A model generated the notes under the pieces. That model worked only from the letters and a program-made list of their open reading frames with translations. It did not search any database and was not told where the DNA came from. Positions 53,257 through 64,000 of a stretch of DNA of 64,000 nt are shown one piece after another. This DNA is from Centroberyx gerrardi. Taxonomy: Eukaryota; Chordata; Actinopteri; Beryciformes; Berycidae. The first letter of the stretch is position 1. Every line of letters starts with the position of its first letter. The position numbers were made by a program, and so were the translations under genes. The DNA lies in assembly GCF_048128805.1 (NCBI RefSeq), contig NC_136000.1, forward strand, positions 11,372,354 to 11,436,353. The letters run 5' to 3'.

Positions 53257-56200
53257 TTATACCATATTGTTGCTCTCGCCAACTTTGTCCACCAACTGGA
53301 AGAGAACAAGAGAGTAAGACATGGTTACACATGAGCTACAAACACACCGTTAAAGCTTAGAGGGAGAACAGAGGCAGGAAATACAACAGGAGAAATGTGT
53401 GTAGATGCTTTTTATCATTAGGTCCCTTTAAAGTCACAATGAAATGGCATTTTGAGAGCATCTTGCCTTCGTAATTTAACATATTTCCAGGTGAAACAGG
53501 ATGGTGGGGTGGGGCAGAACGTGTGGAGAGGTCAATCAAGACGGGACAGCAGTGTCCGTTTGGGAGAGAAACGCAGTTTGTTCAAAAATCTGTGAAAATA
53601 TTACTGGTTGGAAATTGTATGTATGCTTACTGGTATGTGATTGCCTGATATTGAGACTGAGTGGCCATTTCCTTTTCAACTTCATTATTTAAGTCTTTAT
53701 AATATATGACAGATTTATCATCTATTTTTCTTGACAGATTAAGGTGTGACTTGCAGGAAATTAAAGCCAAGTTATTCCTTCTGTATAAAGAAAATGGTTC
53801 ACTGATATCTGGTTTAAACCTAAATTAAGGACGTACTGTCAAATCAACAAAGCTCATAGTACAGATGGTCGACTACACTGCACACCTACAGTATAGTGAA
53901 CTACATGGGGACAAACTGCTGTGATAACTGACGCTGGACACTGACAGTCTTCACAAGCTCTTCACACTCACAGAGGCTTTACAGAGACAACTGACACACA
54001 ATGTCACATCAGCCATGAAGTGGGGAATCCCAGACGGCTTCATGATGCACAGTGCAGCTCTGTTCAGTACAACAGAGTCTCTGTTCTGAGGCGAGACGAG
54101 CGGCTCGTCCAACAGAGAGCAAGACTGAGGAGGCACCGGAGAGCACAGGACAGGAAAAGATTAGGAAAAGTCATCATTTACATTTCAGTGTGAGACTTCC
54201 CGTCATTTCCAAATGTGTTAAAATCCGGGCAGCCTGGTGGCTCGGCAGTCTAACAGGCGCACCATCTGTGCAACATCCTGGGTCCCTTTCTCTCTCTCAA
54301 TCTTTCCTGTCTCTCTCAATTTTGAACTATCTAATAAATGGCAAACTGTTGAAATGCTGCAATAACAAATGTGAGACAGTGTGTGGGAATTTTTTCCAAA
54401 CCCTGTCTATATGGATTTTTTGTAGGGCCGGGCAACATGGCTGAAATCAATATCACGATAATAGGATTTTTTTCGTTATCAATATATATATATAGTATAT
54501 ATCGAGGGCTTGGAGCCAAAGGGACGTAAGTGCGTTATAGTAGATTTTACAGGAGAGCCAAAACAAATTTTGATTAAACTTGGATCAGCTGCCGTTACCA
54601 CATACTAAGCACAATATTTTTACTTTTTGTGTTATCAGATTGAGCATTACTATAAAAACAATACTGCTACAGTTTAAGTTGAATTATATTTGTTAACTTT
54701 TTTAGAAATGGCAAAAGAGTGAAATACGCCTTTTTGGCACAAACATTGTCCCAATACAGCCATGCAGAATATGGGCGTATGTAAGTAAACAATTGTAAAA
54801 CACATTCATTTTAATACAAATCTAACATTTACACTTCAATCAATACTGAAATATAAAACAAGATCAGAATGAATATCTTTATGTTTAAGTAATGCTCAGC
54901 TACTTTCACCAAGGCCTTTAAAATTGTAGGCTACATTGAACATAATCAAATTGATTGATACATTTTTTTCTGTTAAAAACTTTTAATAAACCTTTTTAAT
55001 AAACCTCTGTAGACATAAGAAACTACTTTTGATTCTAAACTACCACTTTTTTTTTCTTTTGCTAGTATAATACATTTTTGTAAGTCCTTATTGACGTGTC
55101 CTGGGACACATTCAAAGACCTGTAAAGCTCCTCATAACACTGAGGGATAACTTCAGCTACCAGCAGTCTTACTACCAGAGCTCATCTTGACCAGTTCACA
55201 CTCCTAACATTATAAAATAACATTTTGCATCTATAGGCCTAAGTATTTCATGGGAATATTAACATATTTACATTCATCTAATATTGACCTAGAATATTAA
55301 TTAGGATATGAATAGGATACTAAAAATGATGTGATCATGCTGCCATGCTAGCATTACTTACGTCAGCATGCATTTTGAGCTGACCTAAGTGCTGTTAGAA
55401 TCCTCTACCCACAATGCTTGTTCAGTGTCAAAAGTGGGGTTTTGCTTGGTCTTACGCCCTTTTGGCAGCAAACAAAACCCTACTTTTACTGTTACGGCTT
55501 TCAGTTTTTGTTTAATTAAAACTTATGGGTCATGATTTCAGTTGTGTCCTTTTGGCACTGAAAAGATCTCACTGAGACCTTTCAATTGATATATAATACT
55601 CATATTCACCCAAAATCACACTTACGCCCCTTTGGCTCCAAGCCCTCGATATATATATCACGATATGGCTTATCTATGCAAAATCACATGTTAAATAATC
55701 AAATTGATGTACATCGCTCTGAACTGCGTAGTAATGTTAGGTGTGATGTCACATTTCAATTTTCAAATAATATTCCTTAAAAGATAAGAGTATTTTAGTT
55801 TTTAAATCAAATTTGCTTGTCATAATCAATTTAGATGACAGAATTGTGTATCACAATGTCAAAATATCTTCATATCATCACAATATGATTCCACTGAAAG
55901 ACAAACGATAATATTAAAGCCCAGCTCTACTCCTATGAACCAATTACCAATAATCACGTGAGCCGAGGACCGATAACATGTCCTCAAGCTCTGACACCAA
56001 CTATATCCCAAAGTTTGATGGTGAAAGCAAGTTTTCACACTTTTACTTAGAGATGGGCAATATGGTTGAAGTCAATATCATGATAATCATAAGGATCAAT
56101 ATCGATATATATCATGATGTGGCTTATGTATGCAAAATCACATTAAATAATCAAATCAATGTTCATCCCATTTAATCGAATGGTAATGTTAGGTGTGATT

Positions 56201-57203
56201 TTCAAGTACAATTCCTTAACATGTTTCATACCTCATTTGATCAGAGTGTTTAAATAAAATGTGCTTGTTATCTTCAATTCAGAAGACAGAATTTTGTCAC
56301 GATATCCCAGTATGTTCATATCATCACGATATTATTCCACTGTTCCACATAAGATGATAATAATGAACTATCCGCCCAGCCCTACTTTTACTGCAGTCAA
56401 AGAGGTGAATGATTACTGTAGTGATGCGAGTGCTGTAATGGAAAGTGCAACCCAAACTATCTGAAGGGACGGTCAGTGTCTGTGGTTCACTGCTCATCCT
56501 GATACTCACACTGCTGATCCCTGGTAAGTTGAGCAACGACCCGAGAACAGGAACCCGCCTGATGAAGCCTATCGCCACTGGGAAAAACCCCCTGTTAAAA
56601 AAAGCAAAAACAGAGAACAAGATGAGACCAAAAACCCCCACTAATCCAGGATATAAAACTGAAACAGCCTTTTACTTCTGAACTGAACTGACCTGAATAA
56701 GAGGAAGAAACCGTAGATCTCCAGGACGACGCCGATGATTGGCCAGCCAATCAGAACCACGAACACGCCTCCCAGGAAGAAGCTGGTGGCTTTTACTTTG
56801 TGTTTCTGGAAGAAGAACCTGAACGTGCGCTCCAGGCCGATGACGAACGACAGACCTGCCACAAACAGAATCTACACACAAAAGACAGACACACAAATAA
56901 ACGTTTTTGCGATAAGAAACAACATGGCAGTCTGATCCAAGGCGGTGATAGTAAAGGAAGAATTTAAAGTTCCTGAGATCAGATATGGGGGTCGGCGGGA
57001 TCGTAGATCAACTCACATTTCCAATGGCAAGAAGAGCTTTATCGAAAAACAGCATCATCCCAAAGAAGAGGAAAAACACCCCGAAGCCCGTCAGCCCCAT
57101 GCCAATTTCTGCAGATTTGAAAAAAAGAAAAAGGAAAGGAGTTATTTTTCTTGCCATGTAGCTGCATTAACAAAGTCATACAGTTATTTTAAGAAGAAAC
57201 TTT

Positions 57204-57235
<32 letters not shown>

Positions 57236-58207
57236 GTAATTTTGGATCAAATGGGGGTTATATGAACATAAACAAACAACAATTTTAAAGAAGATATTAA
57301 GAAGGATGGATGAAAGTATGAAAAAGGCATGGATTACAGCATTAGGAGGCAAAGTAGCAGCAGCAGTCTTAGTAGAAATTACTGTGACCATAAAAGAATG
57401 AGAAATATGAGTAGAATGGCATATGTGTATTTTTTTTATTATTATTATTATAACAAATGAAAGTAATGTGACTATGTGAAGAAAACAATATGTGAAAAAT
57501 CCCTTTAAATTACAGGAAATAACTAGTAATATAATAGCAAGTAATATCCAAGTAAAATAGATGTAATAACTATAGTTATAGCATTAGAATGACGGGCAAT
57601 TACTGAGTAATATACAAGTACAAAAAAGGTGCTTTTACCAGTATTGTATTGTATTGTATTGTATTGTATTGTATTGTATTGTATTGTAATAGATAAGTGG
57701 CACTATCACACACTTTTGAAAACTTAGAAAGGTGCTGGAGGCGAAGGATAAACTAGTTCAAAAAGGTAGAAACACACTGTCTCTATTATCTTCCACAGAG
57801 GGGAGGGACATTCATTACAGAGTGACTACACCTGTGCAGAAACAATCTGTGTTTCTTCATTTTTATTCATTTTTCATCTATTTTACTTGGATATTACTTA
57901 TTTTTCCTAGTCATTACTGCGTAATTAACAGCCTGTAATTTAAAGGGTTACCAAATCTTGCTATGTTGCTCTAGGATATTCTTCATATCAGTTTTACACA
58001 GTGACCTACTATCTTCCCAACATGCTAAAATAAACGATGAGAAAAACAGTGCTGGTTAGCTGGGCCCGCCACCAAAAACAACTAACCCCATTCATTCAGC
58101 AAAGCTAAACTGGGTTACATAGCAACATTATCACTTTGTTACAGACGAAGAACAAATGCGGAAATGCACAAACGGCTCTTACTTTGTGAATCCGTGAGAG
58201 AAATCAT
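53257..58207 (-). CDS. golt1b: Vesicle transport protein GOT1B (Golgi transport 1B)
   Basis: Small four-span membrane protein of the early secretory pathway, GOT1 family, involved in ER-Golgi transport. Minus-strand exons in transcript order: 58207-58183, 57108-57017, 56871-56693, 56591-56510 and 53295-53257. They give 138 aa, exactly the human length. It starts [20 protein letters not shown] and contains four hydrophobic segments, [13 protein letters not shown] between segments 2 and 3, and [18 protein letters not shown]. The last exon adds only [12 protein letters not shown], 3.2 kb from exon 4. All donors are GT (GTAAGA, GTGAGT, GTCAGT, GTGAGT). Intron 4 is filled with SINE and hAT-like repeats. 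Divergently placed from slc35b4. Confidence 0.96.
54226..54345 (+). mobile_element. SINE-like copy in golt1b intron 4
   Basis: Head cagcctggtggctcggcagt (A-box-like), then a CT-rich body (ctctctcaat, cctgtctctctc) and aataaatggcaaa near the end. It shares its CT-rich and aataaa-tail layout with the copy at 61788-61963. Confidence 0.5.
54423..55929. mobile_element. hAT-like element copy 1, split by a nested insertion
   Basis: The left part (54423-54502) begins TAGGGCCGGGCAACATGG. The right part (55649-55929) ends GCCCAGCTCTA. The two halves align with the intact copies at 56048-56384 and 60223-60556. A 1,146-bp element sits between them. No matching target duplication is evident outside this copy. 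Confidence 0.75.
54503..55648. mobile_element. 1,146-bp terminal-inverted-repeat element nested in copy 1
   Basis: The left end reads CGAGGGCTTGGAGCCAAAGG and continues GACGTAAGTG. The right end, reverse complemented, is the same over about 30 bases with one or two mismatches. Flanks are AT alternations (gtatatat on the left, atatatat on the right), so the target duplication is ambiguous (2-8 bp). There are no long open frames, so it is non-autonomous. Short strings such as cctttttggcac, cccttttggcagc and ccttttggcac recur inside, resembling subterminal repeats. Superfamily undetermined. Confidence 0.75.
56048..56384. mobile_element. hAT-like element copy 2 in golt1b intron 4
   Basis: 337 bp, beginning TAGAGATGGGCAATATGG and ending CGCCCAGCCCTA. 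Perfect 8-bp target duplication CTTTTACT at 56040-56047 and 56385-56392. No coding capacity. Confidence 0.85.
57206..57234. repeat. (AAT)n microsatellite in golt1b intron 1
   Basis: About nine to ten AAT units. Confidence 0.9.
57641..57687. repeat. (GTATT)n pentanucleotide repeat in golt1b intron 1
   Basis: Nine uninterrupted GTATT units. Confidence 0.95.
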
Positions 58208-59293
58208 TTTGGCAGTATTGCAGGACTTGGCAAATCACGCAAAACTCTTCTTAATATTCAACAAAGTTGTTGTTTGGCGTTAACTAAATTGTTGATAGCA
58301 GCAGTAGAGGCGAAGAAGCTAGTAGCGGCTTTTCGCCACGTCTTCCGGAACCACGCACGCACGCAATCTACCAAAGATCGTCTATGTCTCGAGATGATAT
58401 ATCACTCAACAGTAAAAAAAAAAAAAAAAAAAAAAAAACTGACCCGCCTTCCGGATTAGTTTCGCCACAAAATGTGCTTCCCTGGCGGTGTGCCTTCATC
58501 ATCAAGAAAATAACAACATCATTTCAATTTTTCTGGATTATTTTCCTATCGCTGGCTGGCAAAAACGAAAAGAACAATCTAAAAAACATGCCAAAATTAA
58601 TCTATCTAGTTGCCTCCTAATCGTATCGTATCCCAAACGTTATTCCTACTTTATGATTCATTACTCGAAGACTACTCTCACAAAACAAAATCTCAAAATT
58701 AACTTCTGGGTGTTAAAAATGCTTTCAGCTTGTGTTTAATATGGTCCAAATGAACAATACATGTTTCTAACGGAAGAAAACAGGAGGCCAGCAACTTTTC
58801 TCCGCTGACGTTTCTGGTCCCCGGATATACGGGCAGAGTGAGGCATCTTCGCTTTTTATCCTCTCAGACCCTACTAACTTGCGCGCGCAAGCACGCCCGA
58901 ACACGTCTGTGAATCACAACTGCGCAGTGACTCCGCCGATATCTACTGTATTCACGATTTTTAGATGTTATGATAGCATTATTATTATTTACGAGAATAA
59001 ATATATTACAATAATTGCCGTTGTCTAACTTTGTCTGGGATACAGAGACTGTGAAACAAAAGCTTTAAGAGTTCCGTGTGTTTTTCTGCGCGATGTCAAG
59101 TAACGAACTACAACACCCATGAGCTCATTATGAGGAAGAGACTACTGTAACCTCAGACGTGTTCAACATAAATTGGAGTTTGTGCAGAAGATCCTCAGGA
59201 AAAACAAACACTGCTGAATATTTGCCAGAATGCTCTTAATGGGAATTCGCTTCGAGAAGTGACACATTTTGCCAAAAAGCTTTCATTGTCATC
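58208..59293. promoter_or_regulatory. Divergent promoter region between golt1b and slc35b4
   Basis: The two start codons face away from each other across 1,086 bp. Features: ETS-like cttccgga near 58342 and ccttccggat near 58448, a poly(A) run near 58412-58438, a CpG-rich strip with gcgcgcgcaagcacgcccg near 58880 and tgcgcagtgac near 58921, and an ACTACAACACCCATGAG string at 59107-59123 resembling the ZNF143-type motif. No TATA box was assigned. Whether one core or two separate cores drive the genes is unknown. Confidence 0.5.
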
Positions 59294-62200
59294 ATGGGGA
59301 CCGTTTTTGCCATTGTTCTTGTTTTTGTTGGATGCTGTAGCAATGTGGTGTTTCTGGAGCTACTTGTAAGGTCAGTGACAAACTTGGACTGTTATGGACT
59401 GTTTGATCATTTCTGATGCTTCTGTCTTCTCTGTTGCACTGCCAATACAAAACATTATCATAGCTGTAACATTCATATTACTCTGTGATGGCCTGACAAC
59501 GATTTGTTACTTTATCTAATCAATATCTGTAGCCACTGTTGGGCTAACTCCTACATTTGCATATTTAAAAACAAATGGAAGAACCAAACCCTTTCCAGTA
59601 AGCTGTGCACCATTAGCTGGAGGCCTATTGCATGTTGATGCTGGATATTTCCCTGATTTATTCCAGTCTCCCCTGTTGTTTTGCTCTTCAGAGAGTTTCC
59701 AGGATGTGGCAACATTGTCACCTTCGCTCAGTTTGCATTCATTGCACTGGAGGGCTTCATCTTCGAGACAAACTTTGGGAGGAAGAAACCAGCGATCCCC
59801 ATCAGGTAAGAGAGGTGGCTGATGGGGGTTTGAACCTCCTGCCATGGATGAGATGGAGAGCAGACACTCAACCTCTTAAATTCTCTGTTCCAGCAACTAT
59901 GTGATCATGGTGACCATGTTCTTCACAGTCAGTGTGATCAACAACTACGCCCTCAACTTCAACATCGCCATGCCGCTGCACATGATCTTCAGATCTGTGA
60001 GTCCTGCTGTCCGTCTGCTGTTCACCTTCCAGCTCTGAGTGTTTTCCTCCACCCATTACAGACACCTTGGCCTAATCTCCCTGTTTGACTGCTGCCTTGT
60101 GTGTGTGTGTGTGTCTTTACAGGGTTCGCTAATCGCTAACATGATCCTGGGCATAATCATTCTGAAGAAAAGGTATCCCTGCAAACTCACAATCCCTTAT
60201 TGCTTTAACGAACATTTTAGCCTAGGGCCGGGCAATATGGTTGAAATCAATATCACGATAATTGGATTTTTTTTTTCTACATCGATATATATATCACAAT
60301 ATGGCTTTATGCATGTAAAATCACATGTCAAGTAATCAAATTGATGTTCACTGCATTGAACTGCATGGTAATGTTAAGTGTGATGTCAAACAAAACACTG
60401 AAATTTTCAAATAATATTCCTTAAGATGTTTCATACCTTGTTTTGTCAGAGTTGTAAAATAAAATGTGCTTTTTGTCATCATTTTACACAACAGAATCAC
60501 AGTATGATTCCACTGAAAGATGATAAACAATGATACTGAATTATTGCCCAGCCCTATTTTAGCCTAAACCTTTTCTAAATAGAGTCAAGTGTTTGCATGC
60601 TTGTGTGTCAGAGTAACAGTCATCCTATTTCAATGCGCTCTTTGATTGCCGTTATTTCTCGTCCTGCAGGTATTCAGCAAGCAAATACCTGTCCATAGTA
60701 TTGGTTTCAGCTGGCATCTTCATCTGCACCATCATGTCTGCCAAACAAGTGGTGAGTCACCCACTGATGGTGTTGTATAACACATTTTTTTACACATAGT
60801 TGGTGGACCTCAAGCAATATAACAGTACAGTTTGTAATGATATGTGCTCTGCTGCAAGCTTTCTGTGATTTGTAATTTTGTTTCTGCAGAGTTCATTCAT
60901 TCATTCAGTGTTTATTTGAATAGGGACAGATACATAAAATTGTTTGATGTCATAATATGTCATCATAACATTTGTAGCCTAAGCTAATTTACAATGTTTG
61001 TCCCTAGAATGTGTCAAATGAAGGTTCAGAGGAGGAAAGTGTCTACGCCTTCATGCACTGGCTTTTAGGTGAGTTCTGGCTGCAGTCAGGCACAGCGAGT
61101 CTGTGTTTACTGTGTAGCTTTCATCGCATGACGTCTTTGCTCTAGACTGACTTGCAGTTTGACTTTGTAGTTTGAGGCTCCTCTATAGATAGATACAGGG
61201 TTCCTACACGGGCCTGGAAAGTATGGAAATGTACACAAAAAGAATTGGGTGTTTTCCAGGTCTTGAAAAGTTTTAGATTTGTCACTGTGAAGAATAATCT
61301 TCATCATCCATGGAGTGATATGGCAGTTAGTAGCGACAAGACGACTACATAAACTGTACTACATAAAATGCATAAAACAATAATCTGGTAGCAGTGATAT
61401 AAAGAAAAGCATAGAAATGTAACGACTTGTTATATTTTTTTTTAACATTCATCTTCACGGTTTGCCCTGTTACGTTATCAGCAACATAACCACAGTGTCA
61501 TATAACGGCTTTTCTGTGTTCCCTGTCCCTGCAGGTATTGCCATGTTGACCTTTGCTCTGCTAATGTCTGCAAGAATGGGCATTTTCCAGGAGACGCTGT
61601 ACAAGCAGTACGGTAAACACTCCAAGGAGGCCCTCTTCTACAATGTGAGTGAAATGTCCTTCAGCTCCAGCATGCAGTTCTCACTCTGAAAGATTCAACC
61701 CTCTTCAAGGAAATTCAAGTTCAAAGTTTTTGTTTTGTCAGGGAATGTTTCCTCTAGCAAACTCATTATTTCCCCAACTACAGATTTTTACACAGTGAGC
61801 TGTGCAATGTATGAAATGTTACAAGTCAGACCCGGGTTCGAATCTAGCCCGTGGTCATTTGCTGCATGTCCTCCCCTCTCTCTCCCATACCTTCCTGTCT
61901 CTCTCTCTCTATCTCTCTGTCAATAAAGCATAAAATGCCAAAAATAAATCTTAAAAAAAAAAAGCTCTTCCCTCTCTTTCACAGCACTGCCTGCCTCTGC
62001 CTGGCTTCCTGCTTCTCTCCACAAACATCTACAACCACTCTGTGTACTTCAGCCAGAGCAGTAAGTTGAACTGCTAATATGCTTTATCGATGTATTTGGA
62101 GTGTGGAGTTTGCGTGTTCTCCCCGTGTTCGCGTGGGTTTCCTCCCACAGCCCAAACACATGCAGGTCAGGTAGATTGGAGACTCCAAATTTCCCATAGG

Positions 62201-63726
62201 TGTGAGTGTGTTTGTCCGTCTATCTGTGTTTGCCCTGTGATGGACTGGATTTCCCTACCTTCCCCCCAATGCATGCTGGGATAGGCTCCAGCCACCCCCA
62301 GTGACCCTGAATAGTAATAAACGGGTAAAGAGAATGAATGAATGGAAATGTTGGCTATAACATGCCAATATTTTCCAATATATTCTTTTACATTCAGCGT
62401 TTAGTGTTGATTTTTTTCATACATGTAAGACAGAAAAGAAGGGATTAAAGGATGATCTGTGACAAAACTGAAGAGTTGAAATTTAACTCCCCAGTGCATG
62501 AAATGACCTTAGTCCACTGATCCATGGAGAGACACAAATATCGCTTTAATTCAGACGTGCAGTGACTTCAGAGACACATTCTTGTATTCACAGGAGAATA
62601 GGGACGGAAGTGAGTGGAAAGATTGTTTTTGACTGTCTTTAATCTCAGATGTTTTGTTGTGGGAGTGTTCAAAGTTGGGATGTAAATAAAGGTTTTCTCT
62701 TGCAGCTCCTGTAGCGCTGCCTGTGATGGGCCTGACCATGCCGGTGCTGTGGATCTACCTTCTGATGAACGTCATCACACAGTATCCTGACAGAAAAACC
62801 TTCTTACTGGCTTTTATTTATTTAGCTACTTCTCTATTATACATGAATATTATAATATTGCAGGGACTCAGATATATCTATCGTCTGGGCGCTGCTGTGG
62901 TTTGGTGCGCTTACTGTTGTCAGAACTCACTACTATCACATCACTGTTGTCGGGTGAAAACCTTGAACCTCCAAAATGTCAACTTCAAAAATAGCCTTTT
63001 TTACAACTATGCATTTTTTTCCCTTTTTATCTAACTGGTTTTGAAAAGGTTTCATAAACCCACAGAGGTGCTTGTAATCCTTCAATTGAAGTTAAAACAT
63101 GAAAATCACCAAAATTGGAGTTATGATCTCACCTGACTGTGACAATATGATATATAACTCCTGTCTTAATTATAAGATAGATATTCATATTTTTCCAGAA
63201 TTTCACGTCTTGGTGATAAGATCTTTTTCAGCCAGTAAAAGATCTTATTTTTCAGCCGGAGCAACCATGCTACTAGCTAACATGCTACAGACACACCTAA
63301 TCTAACAAGCCAACATATCAATATACCAGCGAACATGCAGCTAACAATCAGCCAAAGCAACCATGATAATGTTGGCAGTCTGGGAGTTTACACTGTTTTT
63401 TTTTTACTGTTGCACTCATTGTATGTTGCTCTGGTTTCCTCCATTTCCTGTTGTAGCCTTTAACCGCCTTCCTCAGGTACGTGTGTATCCGCGGCGTCTT
63501 CATCCTGACCACAGAGTGCGCCTCGCTGACGGTCACCTTGGTGGTGACGCTGAGGAAGTTCCTCAGCCTCATCATCTCCATCCTGTACTTCCAGAACCCC
63601 TTCACGGCGTGGCACTGGGTCGGCACGGCTGTGGTGTTCCTGGGCACGCTGCTGTACACGGAGGTGTGGAGCAGCGTGCGGACGGCCCTGCGGGGGCCGG
63701 AGGTGAAGGAGAAGAAGGCGCAGTGA
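59294..63726 (+). CDS. slc35b4: UDP-xylose / UDP-GlcNAc transporter (nucleotide-sugar transporter)
   Basis: Multi-span Golgi/ER membrane antiporter that brings UDP-GlcNAc and UDP-xylose into the lumen for glycosylation. Coding exons: 59294-59370, 59692-59805, 59894-59996, 60123-60172, 60670-60751, 61008-61068, 61535-61644, 61985-62060, 62706-62781 and 63477-63726. They give 332 aa (human 331). Conserved blocks seen: AIVLVFVGCCSNVVFLELL, FPGCGNIVTFAQF, NNYALNFNIAMPLHMIFRSG, SARMGIFQETLYKQYGKHSK and CIRGVFILTTECASLTVTLV. It ends in a Lys-rich EKKAQ tail. All introns are GT-AG; exon 9 ends CA|GTATCC. No poly(A) signal was seen before the window ends. Confidence 0.96.
60223..60556. mobile_element. 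hAT-like element copy 3 in slc35b4 intron 4
   Basis: 334 bp, beginning TAGGGCCGGGCAATATGG and ending TTGCCCAGCCCTA. Perfect 8-bp target duplication TTTTAGCC at 60215-60222 and 60557-60564. The most intact copy of the family in the window. Confidence 0.88.
61788..61963 (+). mobile_element. tRNA-derived SINE in slc35b4 intron 7
   Basis: B-box GGTTCGAATC at 61835-61844, then gtggtcatttgctgcatgtc, a CT-rich stretch and a caataaagcataaaatgcc segment with a poly(A) tail ending at 61963. The tail lies 21 bp before the exon 8 boundary. Confidence 0.75.
62096..62345 (+). mobile_element. Dispersed retroelement fragment in slc35b4 intron 8
   Basis: Contains gtgttctccccgtg, cctgtgatggactgg and tgctgggataggctccagcc, strings recurring in very many fish introns, and ends in a gaatgaatgaatgg tail. 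Usually attributed to L2/V-SINE-type elements; exact family not determined. Confidence 0.65.
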
Positions 63727-63892
63727 GGGAGGAGGGAGAGGGGAGAAGGGAGAAGGGACTGGTCGCATGGAGAGAGCTTCTGCACTGGAGCGGTGTGTCG
63801 GTCACGGACCTCAAGGCTGTTCTAGTTTTTTTTTCTCACCCAGCTGTTGCAGCAAGCCCAGTATTATTTTAGATGGTTTACTTTCTATGAGT

Positions 63893-64000
63893 AACAGAGG
63901 TGGGGACTCGAGTCACATGACTTGGACTCGAGTCACAAATGTAACTGCTTGAGACTTGACTCTGCATGAGGAGAATACTTGAGACTTGACTTGGGTTCTG
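63893..64000 (+). mobile_element. 'cagaggtgg' hAT-like element, cut by the window edge
   Basis: Begins cagaggtggggactcgagtc and continues with gacttg-rich units. It has the same terminus as the element at 44222-44696, in opposite orientation. It lies about 170 bp past the slc35b4 stop codon and so probably in its 3' UTR. Confidence 0.65.

Overview
The window is nuclear DNA of a teleost fish, most likely a percomorph. The reasons are intron-split genes with GT-AG signals, vertebrate-specific protein families, abundant (CA)n and tetranucleotide microsatellites, and short hAT-like and SINE repeats of the kind common in ray-finned fish. No prokaryotic, viral or organellar feature was seen. All exon models were read by eye from frame, splice signals and family knowledge; none was checked against transcripts.

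Layout. Positions 1-1080 hold the terminal coding exon of pthlh (parathyroid hormone-related protein) on the minus strand, with its 3' UTR running off the left edge. Some 25 kb of AT-rich, gene-poor DNA follows (about 3-28 kb), carrying microsatellites, a 549-bp (CAGA)n block and old SINE/LINE remnants. From 28 kb the window is gene-dense: tmpo (28520-31469, +), slc25a3 (34079-39791, +), ldhb (43602-48052, +), golt1b (53257-58207, -) and slc35b4 (59294-63726, +). golt1b and slc35b4 are head to head across about 1.1 kb. All five coding sequences assemble in frame from start to stop: 373, 359, 334, 138 and 332 aa. The last three match or nearly match the usual family length.

The genes are not a pathway. 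They are a conserved linkage block: PTHLH, LDHB and GOLT1B lie on human 12p, TMPO and SLC25A3 are neighbours on 12q, and SLC35B4 is on 7q. Their products are a secreted paracrine hormone, an inner nuclear membrane LEM protein, the mitochondrial phosphate carrier, the heart-type lactate dehydrogenase subunit, a Golgi transport membrane protein and a Golgi/ER nucleotide-sugar transporter.

Most interesting observations: (1) a decayed copy of the mutually exclusive exon 3A of slc25a3 upstream of the working 3B-type exon; (2) unusual splice architecture in ldhb, with a GC-AG intron, an acceptor preceded only by (GT)44, a last-exon acceptor abutting a 337-bp hexanucleotide array, and exon 4 flanked by complementary (CA)n and (TG)n; (3) a 1.15-kb terminal-inverted-repeat element nested inside an older hAT-like element in golt1b intron 4; (4) five short non-autonomous elements, four of them with recognisable 8-bp target duplications. 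I found no clearly new gene system.
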